A DNA stretch of 64,000 nt from positions 139,988,433-140,052,432 of the forward strand of contig NC_073691.1 in the NCBI RefSeq assembly GCF_029784155.1, given 5' to 3'. The translations under genes were made by a program, and so were the position numbers. Below are positions 1-9,670 of the stretch, piece after piece. The notes under the pieces are model-generated. The model was not told where the DNA came from. It ran no database searches and saw only the letters and a list, made by a program, of their open reading frames with translations. The stretch's first letter is position 1, and every line of letters starts with the position of its first letter. The stretch is from Uranotaenia lowii. Its lineage: Eukaryota > Arthropoda > Insecta > Diptera > Culicidae.

Positions 1-281
1 AGCGCAAAGCGATGCGCCACCTCCGTGTTTTTGTGAATCAGCTCAGCTAGTTTTTTTTGTTCTTCAGCTAAACTGTTGATTTCTAGCTTAGCATTAACGA
101 GCTCCTGGCAAGTTTGACAGCACGGTAAGAGGTACGCACTGGAATCCACTTTTTTGCTCCTCAATGTGTTTCTTTGAATAACAACTCCCACACAGGATGC
201 ATGGAAAACTCGCGGGCAACCAATGCACTTCCACATGATTGAATCAGTGGCAGAGTCCATAGAACAAATTTCACACTTCAT
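1..281 (-). CDS. N-terminal part of a PHD-finger protein, probably retrotransposon ORF1 (partial)
   Basis: A frame opens with ATG at 281 and stays open for 93 codons to the left edge, so the C-terminus lies outside the window. Seen: C3, C6, C19, C22, H27, C30, C54/C55 and C58, spaced as the Cys4-His-Cys3 of a PHD-type zinc finger, followed by a Glu/Lys/Leu-rich stretch (about residues 60-90) likely to form a coiled coil. PHD fingers usually read chromatin or bind protein, but PHD plus coiled coil also occurs in ORF1 of CR1-like and related non-LTR retrotransposons. The repeat-rich setting and the short AT-rich leader upstream favour ORF1 over a host gene; this is inference. The ATG is the first in frame after upstream stops. 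Confidence 0.55.
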   Translation of the reverse strand, partial: MKCEICSMDSATDSIMWKCIGCPRVFHASCVGVVIQRNTLRSKKVDSSAYLLPCCQTCQELVNAKLEINSLAEEQKKLAELIHKNTEVAHRFA

Positions 282-1264
282 TTTAATTAATTTAAAAACA
301 GCGGGCGATAAAAAAAAGTTAAACGCAGAGTACGGAGGAGCGGAAAAAACACGTCCGAATCGATTGACAACTAGTAAGCGAAAAAAAATGCAATTATAAT
401 CGACATTTTCAACTGTAAGAACAGTTTTTTTCAGAGAAGAAGAAGAGGGTTAACCACAACCGTGTTTGAAGAAAAGTCCAAAGAAACTCCAACAAATATT
501 ATCAATGCCTGATAAAGCCATCGCACTGTGGTTTAAATATCGAAAAACGGGATCATGGGTTTTTCGTAGACGAGAATGCCACCTAGTGGTAAATTCCTAA
601 CAATGAAAAAAACACTTTAACTAAACACTTATTCACAAAACTTTGAAAAATAGAAAAATTAGCTCAATTTTAGGTGTTGTATTAAGGACCTGATATACTT
701 GATCCCCTTTTCTTATTTTCATCATATCTTTTTGGGAAAATTTAGCAACTCGCCGTCTTTTGCATTTTCTGAGCGTATAATTTCAAGTTTATATACTCCA
801 AAAGTTAGAATGATACATGAACTCGTTGATGAACTAGAAGAATTTTCGTGAGACTAAAAAAATTGTGATTTTTTTTAAGTTACAGGAGACTTGATCCTCT
901 ACTAAAGGAGAATTTATCTTTTATTCAGGGGGGCCTGACCCTAAGTATTACTTTAGTATTTTATTGAAATCATAGAGTCTCATTCCTCTCCTTTCTTTAG
1001 TGAGGGTCACCATACCAAAATTTCTCGTCACTGAATAACGTCACATTCCAAATTAACTTTCGTTTAATAAGTCAGTTCTGAAGTAATGCAAAATGAATTG
1101 TTTTACTCATCTGTTTTCATGTCTGTGAACCCCTTTGAGTAGGTACGAAAAACGGGTTAACTTTGACCAACAATAAATTTTTGCTTACTATCATCAATAA
1201 CTCAGTCTATAGTTTGAATTTTTGAAAACTGTTGTCTAGGTTTGAAAGCCTATTAATTGAGTAT
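282..1264. other. AT-rich spacer, no gene seen
   Basis: The part next to 281 (about 282-430) is probably the 5' leader of the PHD-finger frame. The rest is AT-rich with stops in all frames. The phrase TACTTGATCCC near 697 recurs near 61870 next to the second copy of the dispersed repeat that follows here, so this may be more of that decayed family. Confidence 0.5.
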
Positions 1265-1665
1265 CATAAAGGCTAAATTTGAGTTGAATTTGATTTTTTT
1301 TTATTTGTAAAAATGATATTTCAAAATCTTAAAACATTTTTTTTTCAAGGCTTGCAAACAAACAGATCTCCTAATGAAACCAAAAAGCATTTTAAAGAAA
1401 ACGGGTTGTTGAATGTAAAGAACTACTTTTTTTCTTTGTATATGTATTGTAATAGTTTAATTTTTATAGTAATTTAGTGATAAGATTTTGATATTTTTAA
1501 AATAATGACATTCTCAAGAGTAAGCCAATATTGAACAAATGGATAGGAACCCTATCAAATAGTTAACTTTGAAGAAAAAATGGAAATGGAAACAGTGGAA
1601 GGGCGAAAGTTGAATTTCATTTGTATTTTGTAGCTCAAACTATTTAGCAATAATTTTTATTTTTG
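1265..1665 (+). repeat. Dispersed AT-rich repeat, copy 1 of 2
   Basis: About 400 bases align by eye, in the same orientation and with many substitutions and small indels, with 61215-61640. Shared landmarks in order are GCAAACAAACA, GACATT(C/T)TC, the phrase CCTATCAAATAG or CCTATCAAATGG, and TTTCATTTGT. Neither copy codes for protein. The family and its ends are not recognised. Confidence 0.6.
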
Positions 1666-2939
1666 ACCTTTAATGTATGCACCATAACAGTTATTTTATT
1701 GATTATAATTTTTTTTAAAAGAAAACGTTAAAAAGCAAGTTAAAATTGATAAACTACCATTTGTAAATATTATGAAGGTGTTTTGCATCCTTTATGACCA
1801 AGAAAACTCGTTAAAGCCGTCAAAATAGCGACTGATCAATGTTATCCCGAAGAATCAAATTCAGAACAGAGATAAAATCAATTTTTTAATCAAATTTAAA
1901 GTTGTCTAATTAATTTCTGCCATCATGTTTAACGTTCATAGGAGTCCAGTACTGATTTTAAAAATATGAAACATGCCACATACTCCTTTACAGAAAAAAT
2001 AATCCAAAAATATTGAAAAAGTGATCAATATTACCCCGGATTACGGTACTCGAAAATCCATCCATCGAAGATTAAATTCCATTAGCGTGACCAATTCTCG
2101 ATTTTGTAAAAATAGTATGAGAGCCTATTTTCCAATACACATTTTCCCATAGAAAGGAGGTTGGGCGTAGGTCGGCAACCTGCGGCTCTTTTCATATAAA
2201 GCTTCAGCTCTTTAGTTAACTGGGCTAATATTATATTTATTTTTGAATAAAATATTTATAAATTTGTGCTGGAACGATAATTGAATCTAGAAACCTGGCA
2301 AACGAATTTTCATACGTCCAGAATAGAATTTTAAAATTACATCCGCTGTAGGAACAAGCGGAAAGGACCAAATGGCAAAATAGCAATTTTTGATGCCTAA
2401 TTTCACAATTTTTTTATATTTGGAAGCATCGGAATAGAGGTCAAGGTTAAATTTATTATTTACCGAAAATACAAAGAATAACTAATGCATTAAACTTTCA
2501 AAACTTAAATAGAATAGTTTATTTCCAAAACAAGTGTATATTGATCAATCGAAAACAAACACAAGAAAATATTCGTTTATCATTTACAAAAAAAGTAGTT
2601 CTTAGACAGCCTCTGATTTGTTACAAACAACGTAATCTTTATCAAATTTTATATTTTAAACTAAGCTTGAAGGAATACCTTCATTTAACCGGGTTTGCCA
2701 GAATATTTAATACAGAATTTGGGATCAGTCCGGCCCAGCTCGGGTGCCCGAATTTCATTAAAAAATTTCAGATTTTGCCCGTATTTATTGAATTTATTTG
2801 GCAAATCAAACAAAAAACCAACAAACGCCTCCAAAACGATTTTTTTGAGCAAGTTTTACAATAATCATCATTAAAGATTTTTTGTAAGCCTAAAATAGCA
2901 TTCAAAATCGGTCGATAAGCTTTGATGAAAACCTTTTTT
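1666..2939. other. AT-rich spacer with remnants of a CCCGG-containing repeat
   Basis: No gene is supported. The open frame at 2541-2864 has low-complexity composition and is not a credible gene. Phrases such as ACCGGGTTTGCC and GCCCGAATTT near 2690-2790 resemble phrases near 3440-3760 and 4500-4620, suggesting a decayed dispersed repeat. Confidence 0.45.
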
Positions 2940-2945
2940 TTTAAG

Positions 2946-3388
2946 GTTTTTTTTTCTTTTTTTTTTTAAATATGTCTTTATTCGTAACAATTCATCATTA
3001 CATTTAAATTACATTATTACATTAAATTAGGTGTTCAGTTCAATAATGAACTGTCCAGAGCCCTATTGTTTATTAATCACTAAAATTTATTTATTCGACT
3101 TAAATTTGCTGAGCACAATCAAGAATTTTTATGTAGGAGAACATCCTGTACTGTCAAAAAAAAAAATTTAAACTTACAACTAAAAACTATCCTAAAATTA
3201 AACTAATTATAGAGAGAACGAATCTCAGCGATGGAAGACTGCATCGATTTGCCTCTGAAGTTGGAGATGATTTTGTTGGCCATCACTTAGATCGATTCCA
3301 TGCCCGCAATCCGATGAAGATCTTCGGTGCTGTGCCAAAGTGGAAGCCGCAAAATCATTTTCAGAACCTTGTTCTGAATCCTCTGATT
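2946..3388 (-). pseudogene. Jockey-type non-LTR retrotransposon, C-terminus and polyadenylated 3' end
   Basis: On the minus strand, 3388-3203 reads NKVLKMILRLPLW, then STEDLHRIAGMES, a stop, and MANKIISNFRGKSMQSS, ending with a terminator at 3203-3205. This pattern is the conserved tail of mosquito Jockey-clade ORF2 (ILRLPPW, NKII.NFR, LQSSI). After about 220 bases of 3' UTR comes AATAAA (complement of 2976-2982) and then an A-rich tail (2967-2946). The copy is heavily 5'-truncated: nothing upstream of the last ~60 residues remains, and one in-frame stop shows it is dead. The AATAAA plus oligo(A) end supports insertion by reverse transcription of an mRNA-like transcript. Confidence 0.7.
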
Positions 3389-3770
3389 TTTTTTTTTTTA
3401 TTAAGATATTTCTTGATTTTTGCTGAGTAACTTTTGGTTTTGAAAAAAAATTTGCACGGATATAGCCTGGATTTATGGTGATCACTTTTAAAATAAAATG
3501 CCCGGATTTTGCCAAAATTTTTTGAAACATTGACGCATAAAATCATAAAAAATATTTGGAAAAATCTCCTCAATCCCATTCTACTTATTTGAATTGAAAA
3601 TGATCATTTTAATGTTTCTGTATATTAATACCTCATCTGCATTCCAGATAATTGCCCGGTTTACCCGGGGCTTGCTCAGGTTTTCATAGAAAAAAAATTG
3701 GAAGACGACAGGTCCGTTCCGGTTTCCTGGATATCGAGGAACAAGGCCTGATTTTTTCAGGATTATGCAC
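3389..3770. repeat. Decayed CCCGG-containing dispersed repeat
   Basis: AT-rich sequence with repeated phrases such as GCCCGGATTTTGCC, GCCCGGTTTACCCGG and TTCCTGGATATC, also seen in variant form near 2700 and 4500-4620. Non-coding, with no termini recognised. Confidence 0.4.
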
Positions 3771-3772
3771 AA

Positions 3773-4345
3773 TCAAAGTAACAAACAAAAATTACGGTGG
3801 TTAATCTCTTCATAAAATTAAATAACTTTGGCCAAAAAGAAATAAAAACACGACATCATAGCATCGGTGGTTGGTCACTATCAGACTATCGACCGTACCG
3901 TTTCGCATGCAAACCCCGCATGTAACGAATGCGAAAATAACAAACTGAGAAGACTTAAACATCGATAGATGCGTTTCTGAGTTAAAGGGAGCTTATCTGA
4001 GCGATCACATACCATCTTTTTGTTCGTCCGCACTACAAGTTCTCGCTTGTGGGGCGGACCACGCTAAGCCTACTAATGTGTGGTGGTAGATGCAACTCTA
4101 TCTGTATCTACCACTTCATGGTAGTAGGCTCGTGAGGAACAAAAATTTGGTATGTGATGGTAATGCTTCTAGACAAATTCTACCCGCTCATTTTCACCAT
4201 CTTTCATTTCTTCTAACCTTCTATCCATCTGTATAAAAATTTCATAATCTTTAGATGTCCCTACTAAAAAGGACATCACTTTTCACCGCTAGGCCGATAA
4301 ATCAAAGTAACAAACAAAAATTACGGTGGTTAATCTCTTCATAAA
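3773..4345. mobile_element. Insertion with 50-bp direct terminal repeats and an internal hairpin
   Basis: An exact 50-base direct repeat occupies 3771-3820 and 4300-4349. The 11-mer ATTATGCACAA lies at 3762-3772 and again at 4346-4356, as expected for a target duplication around the insertion. Inside, about 4000-4160 is a long imperfect inverted repeat: ATCACATACCATC pairs with the complement of TGGTATGTGATGG, and AGCCTACTA with TAGTAGGCT around a GTAGAT stem. The sequence has no coding potential. A diverged minus-strand relative of its right half lies near 42050-42175 (shared GTGAGGAACAAAAA and GCTCATTTTCA). It may be a SINE-like or terminal-repeat element; the class is not recognised. Confidence 0.55.
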
Positions 4346-4356
4346 ATTATGCACAA

Positions 4357-5150
4357 TTTTCACGAAATTCCAAATTTCCAACTTGGTTTTGCGAAATAAA
4401 TTCGCATGAAATTTTTTGAAATTTTGAAATGAGATTTGCGCTGATATATGTGAATTGTTAAAAATATTTTTTCGTGTTTTTTAAGATTTTCTAAAAGAAA
4501 ATACCTGGATTTAGGCTGGACTTGCCCAGATATTAACCAGTTTTGAGTTTAAAATATAGAAACCCAACGCCCGGTTTAACTGGTCTGGATGCGTTCAGAA
4601 AAATTCTGGAACGGCTTCTCCATAAATAACGAATTAAAAAAAAGTAAATAGATATGTACATGAAATTCAAATTCATAATTCCAAAACAAAGAATTGGGAA
4701 TTACAAATATTTACCAAAATCACACAAATTTTGAACGAAGTTTCGCCCTTAAGGTATTTTTTTTAATTTTCGTTTAAGAGTTTGTGAGTTTATCACAATT
4801 GATTTATTTTCATAATTTATGTTTTGAAACTTTAAACTGGCCAATCAGTAGCTGCAAGCATTGATGGATAATATGTAATATATTGAATTTAATTTGTCAA
4901 TGAATTGGACCCACAGCACTGAAGAATCGCATGTGACATAGAAAAAGATTTTTAATTTTTCCAGATGCATGAAATTCTGAAGACAAAAAAGTTCTACCAA
5001 TAGTCAGGAGCATAATTTTTGAAGATAAAATTTGTCCACTACCTAAATTTTAGTTTAATTTTACCTCATTCCTCTGGATTTTGAAAAGGAATGTCTGAAT
5101 CTTTAGAATATTTTAGAGAAGCTCAATGATTTTAAGAAAATTTATTTCCC
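4357..5150. other. AT-rich spacer, no gene seen
   Basis: All frames are closed. Residual CCCGG repeat phrases occur at 4500-4620. Nothing else is recognised. Confidence 0.5.
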
Positions 5151-5311
5151 TTCTTTTCTCCTTACTGCTGATATTTTGAAAGCTTGTTTTGGCCGAAGAA
5201 ATTTTAAATACTCAGCTTTTGTAAAAGTGTTTTCTTTTCTCCTTACTACTGTTATTTTGAAAGCATTTTTGGCCAAAGAAATTATAAATATTCAGCTTTT
5301 GTAAGAGTGTT
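5151..5311 (+). repeat. Tandem duplication, two ~80-bp units
   Basis: Unit 1 (5151-5231) and unit 2 (5232-5311) both start TTCTTTTCTCCTTACT, pass through GAAATT.TAAATA.TCAGC and end near GTAA(A/G)AGTGTT. They differ by a few substitutions and a 1-3 base indel. Confidence 0.85.
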
Positions 5312-5554
5312 CAAATCTTTCACTTCAACATCATGCCAAGTATTCATTTAAGCGTAATATGGATTTGAACATTCTTGACTCGATGTTTGCCAACCTTTTC
5401 AAATTATCCTACAATGTTAGAAAAGGGACGATCCAGTAGAAAATCCATGTACATGATTGTAATCAGAAACAGATTTGAAAAAATAATTCAGGATTTAAAG
5501 CTATTTTCGTAAACAAATAGGTAAATTAAATCTTTAATGTGTTTGTTAACGATT

Positions 5555-5850
5555 TATTTATTTTTATTTACATTGTATTCCGTCTTACGACAATTCCTAA
5601 AATTCTCTCGGTCCATGGCAACCGTGCTCCAATTTCTCGGACACCCCACGTTCGCCAGATCGTGCTCCACTTGATCTAACCACCTCCCTCGTTGCGCCTC
5701 CGCTCGTCTTGTTCCTACCGGATTCGTAGCGAACACCTGTTTTGCAGGACAGTAGTCCGGCATTCTCGCAACATGTCCCGCCCAGCGTATCCGGCCAGCC
5801 TTCACCACCTCCTGGAAACTGGGTTCGTGTTTGTCAACAAATAATTTCTG
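5555..5850 (-). pseudogene. RTE-like retrotransposon C-terminus (family B)
   Basis: The minus strand reads GRIRWAGHVARMPDYCPAKQ, then GRWLDQVEHDL and GCPRNW, ending at a stop at the left end. This is the conserved C-terminal region of RTE-type ORF2 (RIRWxGHVxRM, RxRWLDQVExDL). Downstream, an AAAT-type repeat (complement of 5551-5575) resembles the short 3' tail of such elements. The same C-terminus and tail recur at 34640-34860, so two copies of this family lie in the window. It is severely 5'-truncated; only about 95 residues remain. Confidence 0.7.
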
Positions 5851-5956
5851 AATTTTCGAAAATTCGAAGTTTTTGGCTCTTCCGACCCAAAAGGTTGCCG
5901 ACCACCGAGGTAGGGCAATCGAACTATCACTAAACATGTTTTCAACTCCAAACACT

Positions 5957-6420
5957 CTGACATGCCAAGTTTGATTCCATTTGTTAAATTGGTTCTCAAG
6001 TTATTCAGAAAATATATATATATCCCATACCATAATTATGGAATCATTTTCACCCTCAAAAAACCTTCCCATGTGAAATTTGGTACTTTTTGCTTAATAA
6101 GTTCCCGAGAATTGCAAAGATTTTTGAATGGAATTCCCCCTGTTTCCCTAACATCTTCCAATTGGCATGCGAGAGGGATCTCAAATCATCATTCAATCAA
6201 ATTTTCATACCCAAATAAACACCCATGTAAAATTTGTCTGACAAGTTCGCGAGTTATGAAAGTAATTGTATGGGAGGCCCCTCTATCTTTCTAAATTGCC
6301 TTCATATTGAAGAAAGAAAGGGTTTTTAATCATCAAAGATACATTTCTCAAATCCAAATACCATCCCTTGCTAAATTTGGTCCCATTTGCTTGATAATTT
6401 ATCGAGTTTCAAGATCTTAA
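5957..6420 (+). repeat. Decayed dispersed repeat with ~110-155-bp internal period
   Basis: Landmarks resembling CCCATGTAAAATTTGG, TTTGCTTGATAA and GTATGGGAGGCCCC recur at about 5960, 6067, 6222 and 6365. The same phrases are found at 9310-9423 and, in other variants, at 41300-41650. This is a very common kind of old, non-coding dispersed repeat in mosquito-like genomes, built from decayed tandem units. Confidence 0.65.
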
Positions 6421-6442
6421 AACAGCATTCAAACATTTCTCG

Positions 6443-6467
6443 TATATGTATGTATGTATGTATGTAT
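6443..6467. repeat. (TATG)n microsatellite
   Basis: About six perfect TATG units immediately after the decayed dispersed repeat. This position is typical of the 3' simple repeat of such elements. Confidence 0.85.
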
Positions 6468-8966
6468 CCACCTTGGGTTTGCGGCAGCGCCGCGGTTATG
6501 GCCAAAAAAATAACCTACGCGTCCATCTTGGCTACCACGCAACACAGTCATAACCCCTCAATGAGACTTCTAAGGGAATGGAATCGTAAGCAGAGTCACT
6601 TACGGTATCCAGGGTTGTAATGGGGAAAAGTCTCGAGAAACTATAACAATATTGTTGACTAACCAAAATAGCTTGCAAATTATAATCCCGCCGCCAAGGC
6701 TTCCGAAAAAAGAGTGCGTCCTTATTTTACAAAAAGTAGTCAAATACTATCTTTTTCTCAGCCATGCCAAATTCCCTTGACATAAATTGAGAAACGTCCA
6801 GTATTCGAAACGGGTAACGAGCACATACCGCTACCTGCTCCTTTTGCAAAACATAGATACCCTGATGCCCCTAACCCGAAAAATTGAATATAATAGAACA
6901 TTAAACAATATAATATAATCCAATATAATATAATATAATATGAGATAACAATATGGTAGAAATAATAAGGTTCATTTATTGTTCTCGAAAAAAAGATAAA
7001 TTATAGTTTATGCATTCATCGCTAAAAACAATGAAATGTTTACTAATCAACAAAAAAAAAACTCTTGAATACAAGAGAAGTGACTAGCTGGCTATTACCA
7101 ATCCAAACGATCAAGACCTGAAATGAAGAGTTGGTCAATTATGTAAAACTTAACCTTTTGAAAATGAACATGAATGATTTTGTACATGCAATCTGAATGC
7201 CGTCATGCACTTTTCTAAATTATTTAAATCGTTAAAAGTAAAACAAACTACTGCAGATACAGATTATACTACAAATATGTTTAATCTGTATCTTCAGTAA
7301 TTTGTATTACTTTTTACGATTAATCTTAAAAAAAAATAATCAAAAACTGATAATCTTTTTGATATATGTGAATAATTTGAGATGTAACTGACGAAATAAA
7401 GCTGTGAAATGAAAAACTTGATTAGAATTGAGAATTAAAATAATGAATAATGATAGTGATATGACAAAAGAGCCATAACACTTTATTAAAATGAGAAAAA
7501 AAAGTAAAAATTAAAAAAAAAAAAATCTCCTGTTTGATCATAAACTCAACCGATATAACAGAAAAACATAAAATAATATAAAATGCATTGAGAATATGTC
7601 CTTCCTTGCAAAAAAAAAAAAATAATAATAATACAAGCTAACTCCAACAACTGAATTAATAATGATACACCTGTAAATTAACCAAAGTATGTTAAAAGAT
7701 ATCTTTTTCTTGCTATTAAGGCTATAAGATTTATCGATAATTCAATGAATATTAAAAAAAAAATCCGATGTAGCTTGAGCCTGGAAAATAAACTTTGTTA
7801 ATTTTTTATGTTATTTCAAACAAAATGAAAGCGTTTCCAAGAAACATTATATGAATTCACACTAAAGAGCATCTTGCCGTAAACAACTTAAAAAAATGCA
7901 AAAAAAGATTTTTGCATTAGTGAGTTGAAAAATATAAATTTAATATTGTTGACACTATGTTGAGGCAGTACCTTAACTGTATATATTTAGGACAGCCATG
8001 TCGATTTTATAATCAGAAACACCCACGATTTTCTATCACACCATAGATATTGTAGACAACAATCAAGTACGAGAACTGCAAATCTACCATCTACTTAACA
8101 AACAAATATCATGTAAGAACAGATGAATTGCCCTTATCAAGTAAAAGTTAAGAAAAACTGAACATTTTGAAGAAAATTTTGTAAATATTCTTAACCTTAA
8201 AGAGCGACTGAAAATGTAAGAAATTTAATAAGATGTAAATGTGATATATTACAACTACTCAATTAATTAAAAAATCTAATCATTCTAATATAATTTCAAC
8301 TGTAAAATCAGATTTACTGTTATATAAAAATGGACATAAAAAAATAATTTTATATAAACAGCATCTTGATTAGGTTCGCATCTGAAATAGAATAATAATC
8401 ACATTGTTGCTCCTTGATCCTAAGAAAGTGTTAAATGACATTATACTTTAAACATAAAAAATAAAAATTAGCTTAAATATGGGTACATTGACAATTTAAG
8501 ATTTAAATCAAATAAATTAATCGCAAATCAAAAACATCCGCCTTCATGGTTTTGTTACTGCTACTTATGTTGCTATTTATTTGGTTCCTTTATCAGCCTG
8601 TATGAAGGATATTCGGTTATCGAGAAATAAAGAAAACGAAATCATATTTTGCTGGGAGATTATGGATGCGTCAAACTTTGAACACGTTTTCACGAAACAG
8701 TGACGCTATCGCATTCGCCGTATTCAAAATTCGATTCGGAATTGTTAGAAAATGTGGGAAAACTTATCTACAATGATAACCCGCTGAAATTATTAGAAAA
8801 CAATTAATTGATGATTGATGATGATAAGTACGTTATGGAAAGATTTTGTTTTATTAAATCGTTGATTAAGTATTTGATAAATAGTTGAAATGATGCCTCA
8901 GATGAACAACCGGGAACTAAAAATTTAAATGACATGATGAACAATAACATAAACGTACACGTGTAT
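6468..8966. other. AT-rich spacer, no gene seen
   Basis: About 2.5 kb with no frame longer than random expectation. A short GC-rich patch near 6480-6600 is not recognised. A run of AATAT/TATAATA repeats occupies about 6880-6950. The remainder is oligo(A) runs and AT-rich unique-looking sequence. Confidence 0.5.
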
Positions 8967-9001
8967 GTGCGTGAGTGTGTGTGTGTGTGTTTGTGTGTGT
9001 C
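8967..9001. repeat. (GT)n microsatellite
   Basis: An imperfect run of GT dinucleotides of about 35 bases. Confidence 0.85.
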
Positions 9002-9309
9002 TAGTAAATGAAGAAAACAGTAAAAGAAGAATCAACAAGGAACGCGCTCACCGATAATTTTCTTGGGTCACGTCCACCGTTTGCTGCGATCCACGTTAAC
9101 ACGCACTGACATGTTTCGGCGTCATTTACTACTAATCTTCTAAAATTTCCTTTTTTCGCTTCAAATTTAATCGCACGATCAACCAAGATTTCACAATAAT
9201 GCTACATGTTTTTTTCTGTACAATTCCACGCCAATTGTTTGAAAGGCGCAAGGAAAAAGCGACGAGTACCGTTTCGATATTCAATTGCACACAGTTCATT
9301 ACCCATAGC

Positions 9310-9423
9310 TTCTTGAACAGCATTCAAACATTTCTCGTACACAAATACCATCCCACGTAAAATTGAATTTCATTTGCTTGATCAGTTCTAGACTCGGTAA
9401 ATCGGTTCAGTAGTTCCCGAGTC
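9310..9423 (+). repeat. Fragment of the ~145-bp-period dispersed repeat
   Basis: It contains ACAGCATTCAAACATTTCTC, also present at about 6422, then AATACCATCCCA, TTTGCTTGATCAG and GTAGTTCCCGAGTCTA. The outer mariner begins immediately after its terminal TA, so this old repeat was the insertion target. Confidence 0.65.
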
Positions 9424-9544
9424 TAAAGGGTGATACTTTCAATATTTGGTCAATATCAACTTGACACCCCTCATTTTGAAGGTGTGTGTGTGTGTAGAAT
9501 GTTGCTCCTATTTTGATTTTGGAATTCACTCTTCAGTTGTCAAA

Positions 9545-9668
9545 TTGCCGTCCAAGAAAAAGAGCAGCGTATAAAAATTTTGTTCGCGCATCGCGAAAAT
9601 CCGAGCTACTCGCACGCAAAGCTGGCAAAATCGCTAAAAGTTGCCAAATCAACCGTTACAAATGCAAT
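9545..9668 (+). pseudogene. DD37E mariner transposase, N-terminal DNA-binding segment (copy A)
   Basis: Reads LPSKKKSSV then, after a small frame change, ENPSYSHAKLAKSLKVAKST, the first helix-turn-helix of a mariner transposase that binds the inverted repeat. The expected initiator codon is TTG instead of ATG at 9545. The frame is cut at 9668, where a TA-flanked element is inserted, and continues at 12768. Copy B has a deletion of about 19 bases in this same segment, so each copy shows what the other lacks. Confidence 0.8.
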
Positions 9669-9670
9669 TA

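Noticed and set aside
3225..3579. Two overlapping minus-strand frames as host genes
   Set aside because: The conserved Jockey C-terminal sequence reads in a different frame, so these are by-products of a dead element.
3771..4349. Ordinary LTR retrotransposon
   Set aside because: The 50-base direct repeats are too short, and there is no TG...CA end, primer-binding site or polyprotein.
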